From: a virus
Strand: one strand, 5' to 3'
Virus record (IMG/VR): IMGVR_UViG_3300001533_000271
Span: 1 to 20,429 of that record
Length of the DNA: 20,429 nucleotides
The notes under the pieces were generated by a model. That model searched no databases. It was not told where the DNA came from and was given only the letters and a program-made list of their open reading frames with translations. How positions within the stretch are numbered: the first letter of the stretch is position 1; the number at the start of each line of letters is the position of its first letter. The position numbers were made by a program, and so were the translations under genes. Positions 1-6,544 of this stretch are shown piece by piece.

Positions 1-4
1 GGGC

Positions 5-220
5 ATGAGCGACGAAATGCCTATTCTAGAAGCCGGGACAGGGCGGGGCGACGATCTTATGGGCAATCTCGCCCTTGCCGCCGCCGCGCCGGACCTGCTT
101 GAGGCGTGCGAGATCTGGATTCAACACTACGACAAGTATGTACGCGATAAAAATATCGGCGACGAAATCGGCATTGCTGAAATGCGCGCCGCCATCGCCA
201 AAGCCAAAGGAGAATCCTAA
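5..220 (+). CDS. Small phage protein of unknown function (71 aa, possibly 5'-truncated)
   Basis: The 71-residue product contains the stretch LAAAAPDLLEACE (around residues 22-34), a helix often seen in small phage proteins of unknown role. The rest is predicted helical, with acidic and alanine-rich patches and no catalytic motif. The first ATG lies only four bases into the window, so the real gene may begin upstream. Its TAA overlaps the ATG of the next gene by one base (TAATG), which argues that it is translated and coupled to the ATPase downstream. I cannot assign a function. Confidence 0.6.
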   Translation: MSDEMPILEAGTGRGDDLMGNLALAAAAPDLLEACEIWIQHYDKYVRDKNIGDEIGIAEMRAAIAKAKGES

Positions 221-1719
221 TGACCGACCACGAACCCTACCCCCCCATTCAACCCCCCAAGCCGATCACCACGCAGGTCCGCAAGTTGCAAAGTTTCCGC
301 CCAAAGGACGGCGGGCGGGCCGTGGACAAGTCACTGCGGGACGAGATCGCGATTGCGGCGATGCAGGCGATGATTTCTGACCCAGAGTGGGTGAGAGAAA
401 CTCTCCGTGAATCCCACCTTGAATTCGTCCGACTCGCTGAACGACAGTTCCCCGAACTCGCGACTGCCAAGGGTTCGAATCGGGTTCTGAATCGTCAGGA
501 AGTAATTGAAGTTATTGATGCTCATGGCATTGAATCTCCGAACTGGTTGACGGTCGATAAAAAGTATCGCGCTGCGCGTGGTGCTTACTTTATCCCGTCG
601 CGCGACGGATCCTACAACCCCGGTGCGGGTGTGGATGGTCGAAAGGCTTCGAAGCCGAAGCGTGAACCTGCTACCGCCACCCGTACGGTTACCGTTATGG
701 ATGAACAGGTCGCTGCGATGCCGAAGTCAACCGCGATGAATGCTCCAAGCGCGACCGTTGCTTATGGCGCACCGGAAAACATTTCCTTTGTCCCTCCTAA
801 GATGAAGGGTTTTGTGAAGTGGGGTCACTATCGAGACCTGCACCGAATCGTCAAGTCTGAGCGATTTTTCCCGGTCTATGTTACGGGTCTATCCGGTAAC
901 GGTAAGACCACGATGGTTGAACAGATTTGTGCGGATATCGGTCGCGATTTTTTCCGTGTGAACATCACTCGCGAGACGAACGAATCCGATCTTCTGGGTT
1001 CATTCCGTCTGGTGAATGGTGCGACCGTGTTCGAGTATGGTCCCGTGGTAAACGCTATGCTCCGCGGCGCGGTCCTGCTTCTCGATGAAGTTGACCTTGC
1101 CCAAGAGGATATCATGTGTCTCCAGCCCGTGCTTGAGGGTAAGCCGATCTTCCTAAAGAAAATCTCGAAGTGGATCAAGCCCGCTCCGGGGTTCACTGTG
1201 TTTGCCACCGCGAACACCAAGGGTCGCGGATCCTCAGATGGTAAGTTTGTCGGTGCAAATGATCTGAATGAGGCTTTCCTTGACCGATTCCCGGTCACCT
1301 ACGATCAGCCGTATCCATCCGTAACCGATGAGCGCAAGATGCTCAAGGGTATGCTCAAGGCTCAGGGTGTGGAAATTGACGAGGATTACGCATCGTTCAT
1401 TGACTGTTTGGTACAGTGGGGTGATACTATCCGCAAGACCTACTTTGAGGGTGGCGTTTCTGAAATCGTTTCGACTCGCCGACTCCTGAACGGTCTTGAA
1501 TTCTACTCGATCTTCCGTTCCAACCGCGCCGCTTCAACTTCGCCCTACCGTGAAAAGGCAGTCAACGCTATTGTTTCACGATTCCCCGACGAAGATAAGC
1601 AAGTCTTTGTCCAACTCTACGCGAAGATTGATGAAACCCTCTCTGCTCAGGCTCAGGGTGATTCTGAAACCAAGTCCCCATCGGAACGGGTGACGGAACT
1701 TGACTCGGTATCGTTCTGA
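220..1719 (+). CDS. CobS/MoxR-like AAA+ ATPase
   Basis: A 499-residue P-loop ATPase. Walker A is GLSGNGKT at residues 223-230 and Walker B is AVLLLDEVD at about 284-292. A sensor-1-like ATAN follows at about 329-332 and an arginine-finger-type LDRF after it. The AAA core (about 190-430) resembles the cobaltochelatase CobS/MoxR group, which are hexameric chaperone-like ATPases. The N-terminal 180 residues hold a small helical part and a linker rich in Ala, Thr and Pro; the last 30 are polar. Phage CobS-like proteins generally occur without cobalamin genes, so the name gives the fold and not a pathway; a role in remodelling a phage or host complex is inference. It starts on an ATG overlapping the previous stop and is followed by a terminator-like hairpin. 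Confidence 0.88.
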   Translation: MTDHEPYPPIQPPKPITTQVRKLQSFRPKDGGRAVDKSLRDEIAIAAMQAMISDPEWVRETLRESHLEFVRLAERQFPELATAKGSNRVLNRQEVIEVIDAHGIESPNWLTVDKKYRAARGAYFIPSRDGSYNPGAGVDGRKASKPKREPATATRTVTVMDEQVAAMPKSTAMNAPSATVAYGAPENISFVPPKMKGFVKWGHYRDLHRIVKSERFFPVYVTGLSGNGKTTMVEQICADIGRDFFRVNITRETNESDLLGSFRLVNGATVFEYGPVVNAMLRGAVLLLDEVDLAQEDIMCLQPVLEGKPIFLKKISKWIKPAPGFTVFATANTKGRGSSDGKFVGANDLNEAFLDRFPVTYDQPYPSVTDERKMLKGMLKAQGVEIDEDYASFIDCLVQWGDTIRKTYFEGGVSEIVSTRRLLNGLEFYSIFRSNRAASTSPYREKAVNAIVSRFPDEDKQVFVQLYAKIDETLSAQAQGDSETKSPSERVTELDSVSF

Positions 1720-1738
1720 GAAATAGATTCCTTTCCAG

Positions 1739-1772
1739 AGATCGCGGGTGGGAAACTGCCCGCCGATCTTTT
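1739..1772 (+). terminator. Rho-independent terminator or attenuator after the CobS-like gene
   Basis: AGATCG (1739-1744) pairs with CGATCT (1764-1769), and CGGGT (1745-1749) pairs with GCCCG (1758-1762), closing with a T-G wobble. One C (1763) is bulged, the loop is 8 nt, and a TTTT run (1769-1772) follows. This is a good intrinsic terminator. Only 23 bases separate it from the next ATG at 1796, too few for a full sigma70 promoter, so the HD gene may depend on readthrough. Confidence 0.7.
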
Positions 1773-1795
1773 CCAAAATTTGAAAGTAAGTGTAT

Positions 1796-2734
1796 ATGAA
1801 CCGAGAAACAGCAAAGAAAAACAAAATCCCATCGACCACTGCATTCCAGAATGGGTTTACCCCTCTCCTGCATATTTGTAAGTCCCTCCACGCCCGCAAT
1901 GAGCCGGTATCTGTTTTAGCGTCTACCATCGCTTCTAAATGCCATGAAAATCAGTATCGCGACACCAAGGATGCAAACGATAAGTCAGTGGCATATTACT
2001 CTCACTGCGCAGAGGTTCGGGATCTCGCTACAACCGCTCTTGCAAGCCAGTTTCAGGATGACGAAACTGCCGCCCGACTGTTGAAATTAGAACTTGAGTA
2101 TGCCAAGCGTGTAGAACTTCGAGAGTCTGTCTCAGACCATAAGGGTCTGTGTCCGTCTTGTATATTCACGGGTGGCGGCATTCCATCTTCCGAAAACTCT
2201 GATTTGAACGCCGGTACAGGTAAGCCGGGTGCCGAACTGCTGTATCTCCGAGAACAGGTTTCTGCTGCCGCAATACTTCACGATACCGTCGAAGATACAT
2301 TTATGGAACTGCCCACACTGTCATATCTGCTGACACCCACGCCAAACCATATTCACCCATACGCTCTCAACCTAGTGTATCAACTCACGAACCTAACGGA
2401 GATGGGTAAGGGGTTTGAGGGTCGAGAAGTTCAGAACGCTATCGACTATTTCTACTACACCAACCTAACTCCGCTCGCATTGCTTATCAAGACCGCTGAT
2501 CGTCGCCACAATCTGGAATCGGCGCGATACGCTTGGAAGCATGAACGATGGGTCAACTATTTGACTAAGACGCGCCTGTTCCTCCGAGCAACGGATCTTT
2601 TGCTTTTGGACTATGAAGAATTTGGTTCCTCTATCGGTATCCCCTCACTGGTGAGGGAGCGTGTAAAGAACATGATCGAATTCAATCGAGATGAAATCAA
2701 AAAAATAGTTGGAGTGGAGAGTGATAATGAATAG
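1796..2734 (+). CDS. SpoT/MESH1-type HD hydrolase, probable small alarmone hydrolase
   Basis: The product has 312 residues from the ATG at 1796; an in-frame GTG at 1790 is less likely because GTAAG at 1786-1790 is spaced for the ATG. It carries the HD signature of the Rel/SpoT hydrolase domain: HENQYR (50-55), YYSH with H70, LHDTVEDT with H162/D163 and E167/D168, and IKTADRRHNL with D235 and N239. In Rel and SpoT the matching His, His-Asp, Glu-Asp and Asp/Asn residues bind manganese and remove the 3' pyrophosphate of (p)ppGpp. No synthetase, TGS or ACT domain is present, as in small alarmone hydrolases. Unusually, about 92 residues separate H70 from the HD pair, where Rel has roughly 24; the insert holds CPSC (119-122), a possible metal knuckle. 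The gene overlaps the next by 8 bases. Substrate is inference; another nucleotide phosphohydrolase is possible. Confidence 0.82.
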   Translation: MNRETAKKNKIPSTTAFQNGFTPLLHICKSLHARNEPVSVLASTIASKCHENQYRDTKDANDKSVAYYSHCAEVRDLATTALASQFQDDETAARLLKLELEYAKRVELRESVSDHKGLCPSCIFTGGGIPSSENSDLNAGTGKPGAELLYLREQVSAAAILHDTVEDTFMELPTLSYLLTPTPNHIHPYALNLVYQLTNLTEMGKGFEGREVQNAIDYFYYTNLTPLALLIKTADRRHNLESARYAWKHERWVNYLTKTRLFLRATDLLLLDYEEFGSSIGIPSLVRERVKNMIEFNRDEIKKIVGVESDNE

Positions 2735-3434
2735 ACCTGCGTGTGTTATTGATGTTGAAACTACCGGTCTGTGTCCTTTCATGGGATACGGTATGGTCCA
2801 GTTTGCCATGATCGCATTTGATTTGGCAGACCCGGATTTGAAGGTGCAGTGGTCTCTTGATATCAAGATCAACCCCGATACACTTGAAGATCTCCAAGTT
2901 TCTCAGGAAGCATTGAAGTTTTCAGGTAAGGTTTATGAGCAAGCCAAGGAGACTGGGTTTGACGCGAGTGCCGCCGCGATAAAAATTTGGGAAGCACTTT
3001 GCTCCGTTGCGCCATTCAAGATGATTCCGTTCGGACAGAATACAACCTTTGACCTCAACTTCACTAGATGCCATCTGATGAAGTATCTCCCGATTGACTA
3101 TCTGATTGATGGGGGATATAATCCATATGTTTCCACGATGCGAAACTATGAGACAGCGATTGTCGCATCCAAAAACTCGCCATGGAGTCCACAGGCTGAA
3201 CTGTTGACTAACTGGGACTTCCTCCCATGGTCCCGGCGATACTATGACCTGCAATCCATGGCTATTGGTATATGGCACAGTGATCCGAGCATGACATCGT
3301 TTAGCCTAAATAGTATCTCCAAGAAACTCAAGATCATCGTGGATGACCGCCCGGATGACCACGACGCTCTACATGACTGTAAACTGACACTGGCGAACTT
3401 GCGTCAGTTGAAGAAAGCGAAGATCATTGCCTAA
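2727..3434 (+). CDS. DnaQ-like DEDDh 3'-5' exonuclease (DexA-like)
   Basis: A 235-residue exonuclease of the DEDDh class. Exo I is VIDVETTG with D9 and E11. Exo II lies in GQNTTFDLNF with D109. Exo III is HDALHD with H212 and D217, the spacing typical of the His-type subgroup. Together these supply the four acidic metal ligands and the general base for stepwise 3'-5' cleavage of DNA or RNA. Length and arrangement are close to T4 DexA, but a ribonuclease role cannot be excluded. I chose ATG 2727 because GGAGTGGAG lies just upstream and because the product then begins directly before the first beta strand; it overlaps the HD gene's stop. It sits between the HD and kinase genes and contains an internal sigma70-type promoter. 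Confidence 0.85.
   Translation: MNRPACVIDVETTGLCPFMGYGMVQFAMIAFDLADPDLKVQWSLDIKINPDTLEDLQVSQEALKFSGKVYEQAKETGFDASAAAIKIWEALCSVAPFKMIPFGQNTTFDLNFTRCHLMKYLPIDYLIDGGYNPYVSTMRNYETAIVASKNSPWSPQAELLTNWDFLPWSRRYYDLQSMAIGIWHSDPSMTSFSLNSISKKLKIIVDDRPDDHDALHDCKLTLANLRQLKKAKIIA
3094..3122 (+). promoter_or_regulatory. Near-consensus sigma70 promoter inside the exonuclease gene
   Basis: TTGACT (3094-3099), a 17-base spacer, then TATAAT (3117-3122). One mismatch to consensus. Transcription would begin near 3129 and reach the kinase gene at 3427. Confidence 0.6.
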
Positions 3435-3960
3435 ACTCTACATTCATCGTGGATTACCCGGATCCGGAAAGTCAACTGCCGCTTCAAAGCGAGGGTGCTT
3501 TGTTCTTTCAGCAGTGGATATGTTCTGTATGCAAGACGGGAAGTATCAATACACAAACGAGTCTTGGTTGCCCGCACACGAACTCTGCTTTTCACTTGCA
3601 GTTCGCATCATGCAGGCACAGGCAGACCTTGCGTTCGCGGAATGCTTCTTGGACCAGCATGGAACCTTGTTTCCGTATCTCGGTCTGGCTATGAACTATG
3701 GTTACGAGATTCATGTCACAGATCATATCATCACTCCAGAAGAATCCATGGAACGAAACACTCATGAAGTTCCGGAAAAGATCATCTACGCGATGCATTC
3801 AAAGTTTCGCCCATGGGAAGTCTTGGCTCCACAGTGGCATTCATGGTACAAGTATATTCTATCAAACGGAACGCAGAAATTTGATGGACTGTTTTTGAAG
3901 ATTCTTTTAGATAGGATTGACACTCAAAACCGGGAACGGTTCGATATCCAACACGACTAA
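3427..3960 (+). CDS. P-loop kinase resembling the kinase half of T4 polynucleotide kinase
   Basis: 177 residues. Walker A is GLPGSGKST at 9-17, right after the first beta strand; VDMF with a candidate catalytic Asp near residue 31 follows. A lid-like stretch ERNTHEVPEKIIYAMHSKF resembles the RN...VP...YKSM pattern of the T4 Pnk kinase lid. This suggests ATP-dependent 5'-hydroxyl phosphorylation of a nucleic acid or nucleotide. The HAD phosphatase domain of T4 Pnk is absent. The reading frame begins at a TTG that overlaps the preceding TAA, with AAGAAAGCGAAG as ribosome site; no ATG is available before the P loop. Neighbouring exonuclease, HD hydrolase and metallophosphoesterase suggest end-processing or nucleotide metabolism. 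The exact substrate is unknown. Confidence 0.8.
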   Translation: MPKLYIHRGLPGSGKSTAASKRGCFVLSAVDMFCMQDGKYQYTNESWLPAHELCFSLAVRIMQAQADLAFAECFLDQHGTLFPYLGLAMNYGYEIHVTDHIITPEESMERNTHEVPEKIIYAMHSKFRPWEVLAPQWHSWYKYILSNGTQKFDGLFLKILLDRIDTQNRERFDIQHD

Positions 3961-3996
3961 CCTACATACCGCTAGACTACTCCATGGAGAAATAAC

Positions 3997-4140
3997 ATGA
4001 ATGGACAAGCAGGAAAAGGTGATACCTACCGCCCAATAGATCGTCAAAAATGGGATGAGAACTACGAAAGAATTTTTGGAAAGAAAGATGCAAAAGTTAC
4101 CCAAACTAACAAGTCAGGAAATAGCAAGACTTCGAAGTGA
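3997..4140 (+). CDS. Small conserved-type phage protein (47 aa)
   Basis: 47 residues beginning MNGQAGKGDTYRP, followed by WDENYERIFGKK. A very short protein with a GKGDxYRP start and a YxxIF core is common in phages of many families, but its role is not known to me. The ribosome site GGAGAAAT lies immediately upstream of ATG 3997. It is very basic and ends in a Lys/Ser/Asn-rich tail encoded in the same bases as the start of the next gene. Confidence 0.75.
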   Translation: MNGQAGKGDTYRPIDRQKWDENYERIFGKKDAKVTQTNKSGNSKTSK

Positions 4141-4234
4141 AGGTGTGAAACAACGCGCATCAACTTGGTCCAAGACCAAAAAATATGAATCCCGACAGTC
4201 AGCAAAGATCAAACTCCGTGGGGAAATTGAATGA
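4088..4234 (+). CDS. Small basic protein (48 aa) overlapping its neighbour
   Basis: 48 residues, strongly basic, including LTSQEIARLRSEGVKQRAS and a Lys/Arg-rich C-terminus. It starts at ATG 4088 with GGAAAG just upstream, inside the previous gene in another frame, so 53 bases are read twice. Its TGA overlaps the ATG of the next gene (ATGA), a typical coupling junction. A basic helix suggests nucleic acid binding, but this is inference and no family is recognised. Confidence 0.6.
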   Translation: MQKLPKLTSQEIARLRSEGVKQRASTWSKTKKYESRQSAKIKLRGEIE

Positions 4235-4434
4235 CAACTATTCTCGTCCGAAACACCCTTTCCGACTTGACACGGCGTGTTGAGCAGTGTATAATTGATC
4301 GACTAAAAGATCTTTCGGACAATGACATGGACCGTTTGGAGTCCATCCTAATTGATCCGGTCAACGACGCGCTCGATGATTTTGAAGATTTTGTAGATCA
4401 CCGAAGATCCCTTTGGAATGATGAAAATGATTGA
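4231..4434 (+). CDS. Small acidic helical protein of unknown function (67 aa)
   Basis: 67 residues, mostly helical and acidic, with repeated Leu/Ile/Asp heptad-like spacing and an Asp/Phe-rich C-terminal half. ATG 4231 overlaps the preceding stop and has GGGGAA seven bases upstream. No motif is recognised. Its coding sequence contains a full-consensus sigma70 promoter (4267-4295), which may constrain part of the protein; conversely, the promoter leaves some doubt that the ORF is a gene. Confidence 0.55.
   Translation: MTTILVRNTLSDLTRRVEQCIIDRLKDLSDNDMDRLESILIDPVNDALDDFEDFVDHRRSLWNDEND
4267..4295 (+). promoter_or_regulatory. Full-consensus sigma70 promoter inside the 67-aa gene
   Basis: TTGACA (4267-4272), exactly 17 bases, then TATAAT (4290-4295). 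Predicted start near 4302, about 125 bases before the metallophosphoesterase gene, which it probably serves. Confidence 0.75.
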
Positions 4435-5095
4435 AATGACGAAGCATCTCTACCTAATCGGTGATATTCACGGTGATGTCAAATCACTGGTCAGTTGCCT
4501 TGAATACATTGCTTACCGTAATGCCGATACACCCTCGACCATCCTCCAAGTTGGTGACTATGGCATGGGGTTTGATCCGGAGATTGACGAATTCCTGACA
4601 GAGGATATCCCGGCACTGGTCAAAGGTCCGAAGTTTCGAAACATTGAATACTCTTGGTTCCGTGGAAACCACGACGATCCTGTGGTGTCTAGTCAGACCT
4701 TTGGTAACATTGGCGACTTCGGATGCCACCCGTCATACCCCTTGTTCTTTGTCGGCGGTGCATACACACCCCCGTTCTACAGAGGTCGTGTGTTCGAAAA
4801 TGAGCAATTGACCGCCGAACAAATGGAAGCGTGTCTTGAACTCTACAAAGAGTTGAAGCCAGACTTGGTTGTAACCCACGACTGCCCAGAGTTTCTAGTG
4901 AATCGGTTCTATCCAAAGCAGAGCGATGGAAGGTATGCAAATCGAACCACGAAACTTTTGCAGGATATGTTTGAGTTTCATCAACCGAAGCATTGGTACT
5001 TCGGTCATCATCACAAAGCAGTCTCTTGGAATGTTCTAGGGACTCAGTTCCGTTGTGTGGCATCGAATGAAATAGTTGTCCATAACTCAGTTTGA
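4427..5095 (+). CDS. Calcineurin-like metallophosphoesterase
   Basis: About 222 residues with the full set of metallophosphoesterase motifs in order: GDIHG near the N-terminus, GDYG, RGNHDDP in the middle, VTHDCP, and GHHH near the C-terminus. These bind two metal ions and cleave phosphate esters. The family covers protein phosphatases, dinucleoside tetraphosphate hydrolases and nucleases, and the sequence alone does not decide between them; at this size with no extra domain a nucleotide or protein phosphatase is more likely than a Mre11-type nuclease. In-frame ATGs occur at 4418, 4421, 4427 and 4436; GGA at 4415-4417 is best spaced for 4427. It overlaps the previous gene slightly and closes the accessory cassette. 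Confidence 0.85.
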   Translation: MIEMTKHLYLIGDIHGDVKSLVSCLEYIAYRNADTPSTILQVGDYGMGFDPEIDEFLTEDIPALVKGPKFRNIEYSWFRGNHDDPVVSSQTFGNIGDFGCHPSYPLFFVGGAYTPPFYRGRVFENEQLTAEQMEACLELYKELKPDLVVTHDCPEFLVNRFYPKQSDGRYANRTTKLLQDMFEFHQPKHWYFGHHHKAVSWNVLGTQFRCVASNEIVVHNSV

Positions 5096-5105
5096 AAGGA
5101 TTGTA

Positions 5106-5477
5106 ATGTCTGAATCTAACCCCATTAGCGGTGTCCGTCTTTCCAACGGTGAAATGATCTTTGGTCGCGTCACCAAGACCGAAACCGGTCTCACTGTTTC
5201 GAACCCTGCTGGCATTGTCCAGACCCCACAGGGAGCCGGTCTGGTTCCTTGGTGTCCGTTCTTCGAATTCGACAGGGAAACCGGGTTTGAATTTGATGCT
5301 GAACAGGTTTCCTACCACTGTCCACTCAATGGTGAAACCCAGCGAGCATACCAGCGAAACATTCTGGGTCTGGATATCCCTGAACCCGAGAAGCCGTCGC
5401 TGGCAACCCCCGGTGAGATTGCCGAAGTCAGTGCTTCCGAAATGACCGGTGGTCCGAAGTTGCAACTAGCAGACTAA
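5106..5477 (+). CDS. Sm-like small phage protein
   Basis: 123 residues from ATG 5106, which has AAAGGATTG upstream; an in-frame ATG at 5076 lies inside the previous gene and lacks a ribosome site. The N-terminal SGVRLSNGEMIFGRV, then GLTVSNPAGIV, then VPWCPFFEFD and a terminal beta strand, fit the pattern of a small Sm-like beta barrel (a 'LxxGExIxGxV' strand followed by 'NP' and 'PW' strands) found in T4-like phages. The gene at 9083 has the same layout, so the two look like paralogues. The last 30 residues are a disordered Pro/Glu/Ser tail. RNA binding or host-complex binding is possible, but nothing here proves it. Confidence 0.72.
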   Translation: MSESNPISGVRLSNGEMIFGRVTKTETGLTVSNPAGIVQTPQGAGLVPWCPFFEFDRETGFEFDAEQVSYHCPLNGETQRAYQRNILGLDIPEPEKPSLATPGEIAEVSASEMTGGPKLQLAD

Positions 5478-5494
5478 AACGCTAGATACTTTGT

Positions 5495-6025
5495 ATGAGC
5501 AACCATGTGCCACCTATCAGAGACCCCACCACCACAGGGGTTATCTCATCGCAACCGGCAAACCTGAATACGGCTCGGGAGAATCGATTCCGAGTTGTAT
5601 TCAGACGGTTGCCCAATGTTCAATTCTGGACTCAGAGTGTTCAGGTTCCACCCTACACTGTAAACTTTGTCGAACAGCCAACGCCGTATGGGAAGATTCC
5701 GCTTCCGGCTGATGTCAACTTCACGGAATGGCAGTTGAACTTTCGACTCGATGAAGACTTCAAAAACTATCGAGAACTCTACAAGTGGATGCGTGCGACG
5801 ACCAATGATGGGTCATCGGACTTCTATGACAAAAACAGTCTTCACTCTGATGCCACGGTAATGTTTACCAACAGCGAGGGTAAGGAAACCCAATTGATGG
5901 TGTTCCAAAATGTCATTCCGGGTATTCTAAGTGGGTTTGATATGAACTACACTGGTGCTCCGCCTGCTGAAATTCTTGTCAACGCATCGTTCAAATACAT
6001 GCGACATGAATTCGTTTGCCCTTGA
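5495..6025 (+). CDS. Tail-tube-fold structural protein (gp19/gp54 type)
   Basis: 176 residues. It aligns by eye with the T4 gp19 tail tube pattern: RENRFRVVF near residue 28 (T4 RPNLFQVEI), a strand with VPPYTVNFVEQP, then FTEWQLNFRLDEDFKNYRELYKW (T4 DDWTVTVMNDEAHDARQKFVDW), and a final ILSGFDMNYTG...FKYM strand pair. So it probably belongs to the tube family that forms or caps the tail tube; whether it is the tube itself or an initiator-type protein is unclear. It lies outside the head gene cluster. No ribosome site stands before ATG 5495; CTAGATA, close to the late motif CTAAATA, ends only six bases upstream. Its TGA is part of the -35 box of the uvsY promoter. Confidence 0.7.
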   Translation: MSNHVPPIRDPTTTGVISSQPANLNTARENRFRVVFRRLPNVQFWTQSVQVPPYTVNFVEQPTPYGKIPLPADVNFTEWQLNFRLDEDFKNYRELYKWMRATTNDGSSDFYDKNSLHSDATVMFTNSEGKETQLMVFQNVIPGILSGFDMNYTGAPPAEILVNASFKYMRHEFVCP

Positions 6026-6050
6026 CATGACACTTCTTTTGGGGTATAAT
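6022..6050 (+). promoter_or_regulatory. Full-consensus sigma70 promoter of uvsY
   Basis: TTGACA (6022-6027), 17 bases, TATAAT (6045-6050). The predicted start is near 6056-6059, at or within three bases of the uvsY ATG at 6059, so the transcript is leaderless or almost so. The -35 box overlaps the stop codon of the tail-tube-type gene. Confidence 0.85.
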
Positions 6051-6058
6051 TCCTCACT

Positions 6059-6508
6059 ATGAGACTAGAAGATATTCAGAAAGAAGCCAAGCAGGATCGG
6101 TATGACCATGACACCATGGAATTCGATACTGAACTACTTCGCATTCCTAATCTTCATCATAAGTGGATTGGAATCCTTACAGAGGAAAAGAATCGGCTCA
6201 TCCAACTCAAGCATGAGAGATCTACACTTCGGAGAAAGAAGTGGGCATACTACACCGGTAAGATGAGTCAGGAAGAACTGGAACAAGAGGGGTGGGAACC
6301 TTTTGATCTCAAAGTTCTTAAAACAGATATCCAAATGTATCTCGATGCCGATGCCGACCTTCAGAAAAAGGAGTTTGCTATCGAGTATCAGGATAACAAA
6401 ATTGCGTATGTTGAGGGGGTCTTGAAAGAGATCATGTCTCGGCAGTGGACTATTCGTTCAGCCATTGATTATGTCAAGTTTGTCGGGGGAGAAGTCCGCA
6501 CAACTTGA
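6059..6508 (+). CDS. uvsY: UvsY recombination mediator
   Basis: 149 residues; T4 UvsY has about 137. The start MRLEDIQKE matches T4 MRLEDLQEE, followed by the same plan of helices, including the MSRQWTIRSAIDYVKF helix near the C-terminus (T4 KSRGFAIKHIQDMRAF). UvsY loads the RecA-like UvsX on single-stranded DNA coated with gp32; neither is in this window. The gene follows its own full-consensus promoter and has no Shine-Dalgarno sequence upstream, and the N-terminal match to T4 supports this ATG as the real start. It is the first gene of the block running through uvsW, 55, 47 and 46. Confidence 0.92.
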   Translation: MRLEDIQKEAKQDRYDHDTMEFDTELLRIPNLHHKWIGILTEEKNRLIQLKHERSTLRRKKWAYYTGKMSQEELEQEGWEPFDLKVLKTDIQMYLDADADLQKKEFAIEYQDNKIAYVEGVLKEIMSRQWTIRSAIDYVKFVGGEVRTT

Positions 6509-6544
6509 TTTTTGTTATGGAGATAGAGAAAGCATAGAGAGAAC

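Noticed and set aside
1400-1428. TTGACT, 17 bases, GATACT in the ATPase gene
   Set aside because: Only four of six -10 bases match and no start fits; too weak beside the other promoters.
3306-3312. CTAAATA on the + strand within the exonuclease gene
   Set aside because: No structural gene follows and a sigma70-type promoter already lies upstream; probably chance.
4689-5465. A 258-codon - strand ORF opposite the metallophosphoesterase and Sm-like genes
   Set aside because: Composition is that of an antisense shadow (Arg, Thr, Ser, Cys) and both + strand genes are well supported.
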